From the NCBI GenBank assembly GCA_018665005.1, contig JABJEE010000155.1, positions 1 to 10,565 of the forward strand: a DNA stretch of 10,565 bases, given 5' to 3'. This DNA is from Flavobacteriales bacterium (GTDB lineage: Bacteria > Bacteroidota > Bacteroidia > Flavobacteriales_D > Crocinitomicaceae). The first letter of the stretch is position 1; each line of letters starts with the position of its first letter. Below the pieces are notes generated by a model that did not search any database, was not told the origin of the DNA, and saw only the letters and a program-made list of their open reading frames with translations. Both the position numbers and the translations under genes were made by a program. Below, piece after piece: positions 1 through 7,340 of the stretch.

Positions 1-1
1 T

Positions 2-2428
2 AATTGTGGGGGAGGAACCCTGCCAGTTATCAATTCTAACCCTAGTTTATTATCTGGTTTTGTTCAATTTGTAGGTTCGCCTTCGAATGAACAAACAACA
101 GAGATTTCAGGATCAAATCTAACGGAAGATGTTACTGCAACGGTTTCTGGTGACTATGAGATATCATTAACTACTTCAACTGGTTTTGGACCAAATGTTG
201 TATTGACCCAGACAGCCGGTGAACTCGCTGCAACTATGGTTTATGTTCGTCTAAATGGCTCTGTTGCTATTTCTCTTGCAAGTGGAGAAATCGTTTTAAG
301 CTCTGCTGGAGCAGATAATGATACGGTGGCGTTAACAGGTGAGATTTTGAATCCTGACCCAGTTTTATTTAGCCAGCCAGATACAATAACTGGATTTTCT
401 CATTTTGTGGGAACACCATCTGCTGAGGAGGTATTTAATGTTGCGGGTAATTACTTAACTGAGGATATGACTATCAATGTTACAGGTGAGTTTGAAATAT
501 CTACGCAGTCTAATGGTGCATTTACCAATTCTTTAACAATTCCTGCGAACGCTAACACAATAGCATTTGATGCGAACGCAGCTTGGAATGGTTACATGAA
601 CGTATTCGAGCTTCCTGAAAATGGTGGTGGTTATGTCTTTGGACAACCTTGGGGTGTACCCGAATTAAGTGCCATTTTTACACCTTCTGTAAACAATGTT
701 AAGCTTCTTCCAAACACCAATACCTACGCTGATAATCCTACCGATGCATTTTGGGTAAATCAAACCACGGGTGCTGGTAACAAAAACATGGAGGCAATCA
801 CTTTCATAGAACCAGGAGCCGGCGCGAATGATAATGATTTGGCTTTCGCAGGTAATGTTGTAGGCAATACTTTAGATGCCGCATATACAGCGAAGTACTT
901 TATCAAAGCATTAGATCCAAATAACGGTTTTGCAGATATCTTTAATGGGTCTAAAACATTTGATTTACCAGCGTCAGGAACGTTTTCAGTGTCTGCTACT
1001 GCAGCCGAGTTACCAGCGGGTCTGATTGTTCAATATGGTTTTGTTATGGTAGGACCGAATGCAGATCCTGCAACAGCAGGCGCATTAGGCTCAGTAGTTA
1101 TTGATGGTGACTTTCCTGTTGGAGAAGTGCAATCAACACCTATTTACGTTCGTCTAAATGGTTCTGCAATAAATAATAATCAAACCGGTGTTGTAACTGT
1201 TTCCTCTGAGAGTGAGGCTGTTGCACATGTTATAAATGCGGGAAGTTTTTATTATTCGCCATCGGCATTAACAATTACTGCTGGTGATACTGTATATTGG
1301 GTAAACGATGGTGGAACACACAATGTCAATTTTGCAACCAATACGGTAACAGGTGATCCATACAACAATCCTGAAAGTTTTGTTTCTAGTCCAACTGGAG
1401 ACATCGAGCTATATTCTCATGTGTTTAATACGGCTGGAACTTATCAATACGACTGCTCTGTTGGTTCACACGCAGCAAATGGAATGACGGGAACGATTAT
1501 TGTTTTGGAGAATACATCTCCAGATCCAGGAATTATAGCCTTATTCGGAGAAACGCTTGGTTATTCTCCGTATACTATTGGAGAGGTAACAACAAATGCA
1601 GCAGATGGCGTCGCTGATTCTACTGACGTATTAGTTTCTCTTGTAGGTACTGTTCATTGTATTGATTTTGATGGAAATGAAGGCATAAGCTTTACCATTA
1701 TTGATGATAATAATGACGGTATTAATGTCTTTAACTTCGCTGATGTAAGTGATTATGTTGTAAGTGAGGGAGACAAAATCACAGTACTTGGAAAGATTGG
1801 TCAATTTAATGGATTAACACAAGTCGTAGCAGATAGTATCTTAACCTTAGAATCAGGTTTGCCAACGGCAACACCAACTATCGTAACTACTCTTGACGAA
1901 AGTACTGAGTCACAATGGATAACTATTGAGAATGTGAATTTTGTGAATCCGATTGCAACATTTCCATCAGGATCAAATAATATTGATCTTACAGATGGTG
2001 TAAACGTTTATACAATAAGAATAGACTCTGATACAGATATTCCTGAAAGTGCAGCGCCTCAAGGGTCGTTTAGTGTAACTGGTGTGGGTGGTCAGTATGA
2101 CAATTCTAGCCCTTATGATGGAGGTTATCAGTTGTTCCCATGTGGTGTAGGAAGTTTTGTTCCTGAGAGCACGTCTGGTATCAATGAATTTGAATTTGCC
2201 ACTAGTGTGTCTGTTTACCCTAATCCATTTAATAATAGTCTGACGGTTTCCATAGATATGGAAGAAGATTGTGAATTGACAGTTATGGATTGTCACGGTC
2301 GAGAATTAGTCAATACCTCAATAAATGAAAAATTGACTTTGTCAACTGATGATTGGAGCTATGGAGTATACATGGTAAAGGTTACAAACCTTGTCGGAAT
2401 CTCTAAGATTACCAAAATCATTAAGTAA
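2..2428 (+). CDS. Secreted mosaic protein with cupredoxin domain and T9SS type A sorting tail (5'-partial)
   Basis: The frame is open from the left edge, so the true start lies outside the window; a TTG at 203 is internal because the same repeat pattern continues upstream of it. Of the 808 residues visible, 13-116 form one Bacteroidota-type extracellular repeat (FVGSPS...YVRLNG). A second copy starts at 117 but is interrupted at about 185-373 by an unrelated domain, and resumes with another YVRLNG. Residues about 407-503 form a plastocyanin/azurin-like cupredoxin with a full type 1 copper ligand set: His440, Cys485, His490, Met495 (C-x4-H-x4-M). Residues about 510-722 resemble the OB-fold-like (DUF5689-type) regions of flavobacterial surface proteins. 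Residues about 733-808 are a T9SS type A sorting domain (VYPNP near the start, GVYMVKV, basic KIIK end). The protein is therefore inferred to be exported through the outer membrane and held at the surface or released. Binding partner and reaction are unknown; an adhesin or copper electron-transfer role is possible. Confidence 0.88.
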   Translation, partial: NCGGGTLPVINSNPSLLSGFVQFVGSPSNEQTTEISGSNLTEDVTATVSGDYEISLTTSTGFGPNVVLTQTAGELAATMVYVRLNGSVAISLASGEIVLSSAGADNDTVALTGEILNPDPVLFSQPDTITGFSHFVGTPSAEEVFNVAGNYLTEDMTINVTGEFEISTQSNGAFTNSLTIPANANTIAFDANAAWNGYMNVFELPENGGGYVFGQPWGVPELSAIFTPSVNNVKLLPNTNTYADNPTDAFWVNQTTGAGNKNMEAITFIEPGAGANDNDLAFAGNVVGNTLDAAYTAKYFIKALDPNNGFADIFNGSKTFDLPASGTFSVSATAAELPAGLIVQYGFVMVGPNADPATAGALGSVVIDGDFPVGEVQSTPIYVRLNGSAINNNQTGVVTVSSESEAVAHVINAGSFYYSPSALTITAGDTVYWVNDGGTHNVNFATNTVTGDPYNNPESFVSSPTGDIELYSHVFNTAGTYQYDCSVGSHAANGMTGTIIVLENTSPDPGIIALFGETLGYSPYTIGEVTTNAADGVADSTDVLVSLVGTVHCIDFDGNEGISFTIIDDNNDGINVFNFADVSDYVVSEGDKITVLGKIGQFNGLTQVVADSILTLESGLPTATPTIVTTLDESTESQWITIENVNFVNPIATFPSGSNNIDLTDGVNVYTIRIDSDTDIPESAAPQGSFSVTGVGGQYDNSSPYDGGYQLFPCGVGSFVPESTSGINEFEFATSVSVYPNPFNNSLTVSIDMEEDCELTVMDCHGRELVNTSINEKLTLSTDDWSYGVYMVKVTNLVGISKITKIIK
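242..263 (+). repeat. Direct repeat copy 1 (YVRLNG-coding)
   Basis: This 22-base stretch encodes YVRLNGS within the first extracellular repeat. It matches 1145-1166 at 20 of 22 positions, and both differences are silent third-position changes. The similarity follows from the protein repeat, and the near identity suggests fairly recent duplication or strong codon constraint. Confidence 0.7.
1145..1166 (+). repeat. Direct repeat copy 2 (YVRLNG-coding)
   Basis: This is the second copy of the 22-base YVRLNGS-coding stretch, at 20 of 22 identity with 242-263. It lies just after the inserted domain, where the second extracellular repeat resumes. It is part of the coding sequence and shows no mobile-element features. 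Confidence 0.7.
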
Positions 2429-2451
2429 ACTACATTTATTTATCTACATTT

Positions 2452-2478
2452 AGGGCTGTATTTATACAGCCCTTTTTT
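2452..2478 (+). terminator. Rho-independent terminator after the secreted protein gene
   Basis: A perfect 8-bp stem pairs GGGCTGTA (2453-2460) with TACAGCCC (2465-2472) around a TTTA loop, followed directly by six T residues (2473-2478). The A at 2452 can pair with the first T. It starts 24 bases after the stop codon at 2428 and ends 15 bases before the next ATG, so it separates the secreted protein gene from the peptidase gene. Confidence 0.92.
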
Positions 2479-2493
2479 ATTTACATAATTGCC

Positions 2494-5400
2494 ATGATTC
2501 GATATTCAACCTTCATATTCCTTTTTATTACTTGCTCATTTTACTCTTTTTCTCAAAAGTATTGGCAGCAAGAAGTAAATTATAATATCAATGTAACATT
2601 GGATGATAAATCTCACGTGCTTTACGGAGATATTTCATTTGATTATATCAACCATTCTCCTGATACATTAAATAAGATATACATTCATTTGTGGCCTAAT
2701 GCCTATAAAGATAAAACGTCTGAATTGGCGAAACAGCTATATCGAAATAATGACGATGAATTATATTTTGGAGAAAGTAAGAATAGAGGGTATATAGATA
2801 GTGTGAGTTTCTCCATAGACCATCAGCCAGTGTCAATTCAATTCCCATATGAATCAACTGATATATGTTTAATTGAATTAGCTACTTCACTAGACCCTGG
2901 TTCACAAATAAATATTCAAACCCCTTTTAGAGTAAAAGTACCCTCTGGAGATATTTCTAGATTAGGTCATATTGGACAATCATATCAAATTACTCAGTGG
3001 TATCCGAAACCCGCTGTCTATGATAAAAATGGTTGGAATCCAATATCGTACTTAAATCAAGGTGAGTTTTATTCAGAGTATGGATCATTTGATGTGTCAA
3101 TTACTTTACCAGCGAACTATGTTGTAGGTGCAACTGGAGATTTAAAAACACCAAGTGAAATAGAGTTCATGAATCAATTGGCTGAAAAAACCAAAAAGAA
3201 TATAGGAACAATCGTGAATGATAATGAGAAGTATGATAAAACACCGTTTCCTTCATCTGATTTAAAAATGAAGACGATTCGATTTACTCAGGATAAGGTT
3301 CATGACTTTGCATGGTTTGCTGATAAACGTTATGTGGCATTGAAAGGTGAGATTGAATTGCCAAATACAAGGAAACTCATTAATACTTGGGCACTTTTTG
3401 TACCTCAAAATGCAAAATATTGGCAGCATGCGATAGAGTATTTAAACGATGGAACATATTACTATTCACTTTGGAATGGAAACTACCCGTATAGTCATGT
3501 AACCGCAGTAGATGGAACCATTAGTGCAGGTGGGGGCATGGAGTACCCGAATATTACCGTTATCGGAAATGCATCGTCTAAAGAAGAGTTAGAGATTGTT
3601 ATTGTACATGAGGTTGGGCATAATTGGTTTTATGGAATAATGGGTTCTAATGAAAGAGCTCATGGCTGGTTGGATGAAGGACTAAATACTTTGAATGAGG
3701 TAAGATACATTCAAACCAAATACCCAGGAAATAAGAGGCTCTCTGACATGGCGCTTAATGGTCGTTTCCATTTAGATGATTTGGATTACCATGATATGGG
3801 TGATCTGATGTTCAGAACCATTTCCTCTTTGGGGTTAGATCAACCGATAGAGACGCATTCGAAAGACTTTTCTTCTGCCAACTATGGCATCATTATGTAT
3901 CAGAAAACAGGTTTGGTCTTTTACTATCTAAAAGATTACCTAGGAGATCAGGAATTCGATCGAATTATGCATATGTACTTTAACAAATGGAAGTTTAGGC
4001 ATCCACAACCTGAAGACTTAAAGGAATTGTTTACCAGTGAAACAGGTAAAAATCTTGATTGGTTTTTTAATGATTTGATCCAAACAACCAATCATATTGA
4101 CTATAAGATTCAAAAAGTTAAATCACACATTGATTCAGAAAGTAAAGAAAAAAGCATTTATGTTAAAGTTAAAAATGTAGGTCAGGTAGACGGACCTATT
4201 CAGGTGAATCTTATTTCTCAGGAAAATGAGGTGATTGGTGATATGTGGTTGGAACCAGGAAATCGTGAAATTATTTGGAATAATATTGATATTAATGACA
4301 TTTCACAAGTGAGAATTGATGCTGGTAAGGATATTCCAGAATTGAATAGACAAAACAACACATGGAATCCCGATGGTTTATTTCATAAGTGGGAGCCAAT
4401 TAAGTTAGAGTTTTTATCTGGAGATAATGAAAGCGATCAATCCAATGTTTTTTGGACTCCAAGTATTGCGGGTAATGCATATGATAAACTGATGTTGGGA
4501 GTTGCATTTCATAACGTGAGTGCTCCTTTAAATAGTTTTCAATATCTCGTAGCACCTCATTACAGCTTTGGAGGTAAACGAATATCAGGTATTTCGGAAT
4601 TATCTTATACGCTTCTTCCAAAATCAAATGCCAAAATGATAAAGGTGGGAACGTCAATCAAATCTTTTTCAAATTCTCAATATGATGATTCTTACTTAGT
4701 TGGAATATCTCCTTATGTTAGAATGGATCTTGGCAACAGAAATAAAATATCCAAGATCAATCAGCAATTGATGGTTAAAGGGATATGGCGTAATGACGTT
4801 TTTGCTGATGTTAGTAAAACCAATATTGGTATAATGGCCCGGCACTTCATCAAAGGAGGAGGCACTGATTTTAAGTGGTCTATTGAAGGTGCTTTAACTT
4901 ATTATCAAGATTTAAAAGGTGTTGAAAGTGTTTTTCGCGGAGAATTAGAAGTGGGTTTATCTTTAAAATATCTCCGAAGAATGGATAAACAAGTTTTTGT
5001 AAGACTCTATGCTGGAAAGAATTTTCTTTTTGAATCTCCGTATTATTATAATGATCAATTACAATTATCCATGAGTGGGACAAGAGGTTTTCAAGACTTG
5101 TTTTTGGAATCATATTATTTTGAAAGAAATGCCTCGGGTGGCGCATTTTGGGCACAACAAAGAAGTAATAACCAAGGTGGATTTTCAAGTACTTCGAATG
5201 TGGGAACAACTCAATATTGGCTAAGCTCTTGTAATGTTAAAGCTGAGCTTCCATATCTTCCTAATTTTATAAAGCTATTTTCAAATCATGGATTATTTTA
5301 TGATGAGTATTTGTGGGATGATTTCAAATTGGAATTTATGTACAATGCAGGGCTTTCTATTGAATTTGGAGATGTATTTGGGGTGTATTTCCCATTGATT

Positions 5401-5508
5401 AGAAGTAAAAACATGGGTAGCTTATACGAATCATATGGAAGAGAAATCAAATTTTCATTAAACTTTAACGTTTTTGATAAGGGGCTGAATTTATCTCGTT
5501 TCTTGTAA
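2494..5508 (+). CDS. Exported M1-family zinc metallopeptidase with C-terminal beta-barrel-like region
   Basis: A 1004-residue peptidase of the M1 (gluzincin aminopeptidase) family. Residues 1-20 are a signal peptide (hydrophobic core FIFLFI, likely cut before QKYWQQ), which supports the ATG at 2494. The zinc site is complete: His372-Glu373-x2-His376 and, 18 residues on, Glu395. The exopeptidase-type substrate motif is GGGMEYP at 346-352, the counterpart of GAMEN, and Tyr469 in MYQKTG fits the transition-state tyrosine. Residues about 545-625 resemble a CARDB/Ig-like domain (VKNVGQVDGP...IPELNRQNN). Residues about 650-1004 contain many alternating-hydrophobicity strands and an RGF motif at 864-866, 138 residues before the end, which resembles an Omp85-type outer-membrane barrel. 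By family it should remove N-terminal residues from peptides; anchoring in the outer membrane is an inference. It is probably cotranscribed with sppA. No clear promoter is seen in the short upstream gap. Peptidase assignment is firm; the barrel is tentative. Confidence 0.93.
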   Translation: MIRYSTFIFLFITCSFYSFSQKYWQQEVNYNINVTLDDKSHVLYGDISFDYINHSPDTLNKIYIHLWPNAYKDKTSELAKQLYRNNDDELYFGESKNRGYIDSVSFSIDHQPVSIQFPYESTDICLIELATSLDPGSQINIQTPFRVKVPSGDISRLGHIGQSYQITQWYPKPAVYDKNGWNPISYLNQGEFYSEYGSFDVSITLPANYVVGATGDLKTPSEIEFMNQLAEKTKKNIGTIVNDNEKYDKTPFPSSDLKMKTIRFTQDKVHDFAWFADKRYVALKGEIELPNTRKLINTWALFVPQNAKYWQHAIEYLNDGTYYYSLWNGNYPYSHVTAVDGTISAGGGMEYPNITVIGNASSKEELEIVIVHEVGHNWFYGIMGSNERAHGWLDEGLNTLNEVRYIQTKYPGNKRLSDMALNGRFHLDDLDYHDMGDLMFRTISSLGLDQPIETHSKDFSSANYGIIMYQKTGLVFYYLKDYLGDQEFDRIMHMYFNKWKFRHPQPEDLKELFTSETGKNLDWFFNDLIQTTNHIDYKIQKVKSHIDSESKEKSIYVKVKNVGQVDGPIQVNLISQENEVIGDMWLEPGNREIIWNNIDINDISQVRIDAGKDIPELNRQNNTWNPDGLFHKWEPIKLEFLSGDNESDQSNVFWTPSIAGNAYDKLMLGVAFHNVSAPLNSFQYLVAPHYSFGGKRISGISELSYTLLPKSNAKMIKVGTSIKSFSNSQYDDSYLVGISPYVRMDLGNRNKISKINQQLMVKGIWRNDVFADVSKTNIGIMARHFIKGGGTDFKWSIEGALTYYQDLKGVESVFRGELEVGLSLKYLRRMDKQVFVRLYAGKNFLFESPYYYNDQLQLSMSGTRGFQDLFLESYYFERNASGGAFWAQQRSNNQGGFSSTSNVGTTQYWLSSCNVKAELPYLPNFIKLFSNHGLFYDEYLWDDFKLEFMYNAGLSIEFGDVFGVYFPLIRSKNMGSLYESYGREIKFSLNFNVFDKGLNLSRFL

Positions 5509-5532
5509 AAAAGTATTTAACAATCTAATTGT

Positions 5533-7338
5533 ATGTCAGAAATTGAAGAAATAAAAAAAGAGTCATGGTTTAAAAAATTATTTTGGCCGATTTTTTTATC
5601 CATTGGCCTGAGTAGTCTGATTTTTGGAATCATTTTCATTTTAGGATTGATTGGCTTTTTGTCTTTGTTTTCAGATGAACCTTTAGAGCTTGAGCCAAAT
5701 ACCATTTTACATCTTAAATTGGATGGTCCTATAAGAGAGGTTTCTAATACTGAATTGGATCCCATGACTTTTAGTTTAAACGCTCAAATAGGGTTGTCTG
5801 ATATTCTGTATGGTCTTGATCAGGCGGCGAAAGACAAGAATGTTAAAGGTCTTTTTATTGATATCGGTGATATTGATTGTGGTATGGCTACGGCTGAAGA
5901 GTTAAGGCAAGGAATCGCTAAATTTAAGAAAAGCGGCAAGTTTGTTTTGGCTTATAATTCAGGAGAATATGTGAGTCAAAAAGCATATTATATTTCTTCA
6001 GTAGCGAATGAAACCTATGCTTTTCCGAATTCAGTTTTTGAATGGAAAGGGTTAGGGGGAGAGGTGGTTTTTCTGAAAGGACTTTTGGATAAACTGGATG
6101 TTGAATTAGAGGTCATTCGTGGTACGGACAATGATTTCAAAAGTGCAGTTGAGCCCTATTTTAGAAAAAGTATGAGTGATTCAAGTCGGGTTCAGGTTGA
6201 AAGATATTTAAACTCAATATGGTCTGTTTATTTGTCGGAAGTTTCTAAGTCTAGAAAAATAAGTAGAGATAGCTTATCAGAGTATGCTGAGTCCTTAAGT
6301 GTGCGTAATGCCAAAGATGCAATGTCTTTAAAATTAATTGATGGAACAAAGTATAGAGACGAAATCGAGAATATATTAATGAAGAAAACGAAAGTTAAAG
6401 AGGTCAAAGATTTGGTCTTTTTTGAATTCAATAAGTATTGTAAAAAGATTTTTATCGAAAATCAAGAATTGGTTGATGTTTCAGAACCAGATATTGCGGT
6501 CATTGTCGCTGAGGGTGATATTTCAGTTGATGGATCTGGGATGTCAAGTACTGAAATTTGTAAATATTTTTCAGATGTGAGAAACAACAAGGATATTAAG
6601 GCCGTTGTTTTTCGCGTGAATAGTCCGGGAGGAAGTGCCTTGGCAAGTGAGGAAATATGGAGAGAAGTAGCCTTAACAAATAAAACGAAACCAGTAGTTG
6701 TTTCTATGGGGGATTTGGCCGCATCGGGAGGCTATTATGTTTCTACTGCGGCATCTCGAATTTTTGCAAACCCATCAACCATATCAGGATCAATAGGTGT
6801 TTTTGGTGTAATTCCTTATACGGGTAAAATGTTCGAAAATAAATTGGGAATCGAATTTGATTATGCAAGTACAAATTCACATTCGGTTTTCTCATTGAAC
6901 AAGAAATTATCTGATGAAGAATTACAAATAACGCAGGAAGAAGTGGACAATATTTATCAGTTGTTTTTAAAACGAGTAGCAGATGGTAGAGGAATGACAG
7001 TAGAAGAAGTCCATAAAATAGCAAGAGGTCGCGTGTGGACAGGAGAGGACGCATTAGAAAAGGGATTGGTTGATGAGCTAGGAGGATTAAATGAGGCAAT
7101 AACCTACACCATAAAAAAGATTGGCTCTAATAGGGGTGATTTGATATACTACCCAAAGGTAAAAGAGAATAAACTAGAAAGTTTTATTGAGATGATTGAT
7201 GAAGAAGAAAGTGCCGGTTTAAAAAGCAATTCAATTTTGAATCATCCATATTTAAAGGAAATTGGAGTGACTGTTCAAAAGATTGAAGCACTAAAAGGTA
7301 TTCAAATGCGCTTGCCTTATGATGTTAAGATTAACTAA
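5533..7338 (+). CDS. sppA: Signal peptide peptidase SppA, long (67K-type) form
   Basis: SppA is an inner-membrane serine protease of family S49 that digests signal peptides left in the membrane after protein export. The 601-residue length fits the two-domain E. coli form (618 residues). A transmembrane segment lies at about residues 16-46, after a short charged N-terminus, with the rest expected outside the cytoplasm. The catalytic Ser-Lys dyad is intact: Lys203 in DFKSAVEPY of the N-terminal domain, matching E. coli Lys209, and Ser398 in AASGGYY of the C-terminal domain, matching Ser409. The following motif ANPSTISGSIGV is also typical. The ATG at 5533 is the first in frame and places the membrane segment correctly. 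The gene begins 24 bases after the M1 peptidase with no terminator or obvious promoter between, so cotranscription is likely. It ends two bases before the convergent E1 gene. Confidence 0.95.
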   Translation: MSEIEEIKKESWFKKLFWPIFLSIGLSSLIFGIIFILGLIGFLSLFSDEPLELEPNTILHLKLDGPIREVSNTELDPMTFSLNAQIGLSDILYGLDQAAKDKNVKGLFIDIGDIDCGMATAEELRQGIAKFKKSGKFVLAYNSGEYVSQKAYYISSVANETYAFPNSVFEWKGLGGEVVFLKGLLDKLDVELEVIRGTDNDFKSAVEPYFRKSMSDSSRVQVERYLNSIWSVYLSEVSKSRKISRDSLSEYAESLSVRNAKDAMSLKLIDGTKYRDEIENILMKKTKVKEVKDLVFFEFNKYCKKIFIENQELVDVSEPDIAVIVAEGDISVDGSGMSSTEICKYFSDVRNNKDIKAVVFRVNSPGGSALASEEIWREVALTNKTKPVVVSMGDLAASGGYYVSTAASRIFANPSTISGSIGVFGVIPYTGKMFENKLGIEFDYASTNSHSVFSLNKKLSDEELQITQEEVDNIYQLFLKRVADGRGMTVEEVHKIARGRVWTGEDALEKGLVDELGGLNEAITYTIKKIGSNRGDLIYYPKVKENKLESFIEMIDEEESAGLKSNSILNHPYLKEIGVTVQKIEALKGIQMRLPYDVKIN

Positions 7339-7340
7339 AT

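Noticed and set aside
203..205. TTG as start of the secreted protein
   Set aside because: The frame is open to the left edge and the residues upstream belong to the same repeat (FVGSPS...YEISLTTSTG), so this TTG is internal.
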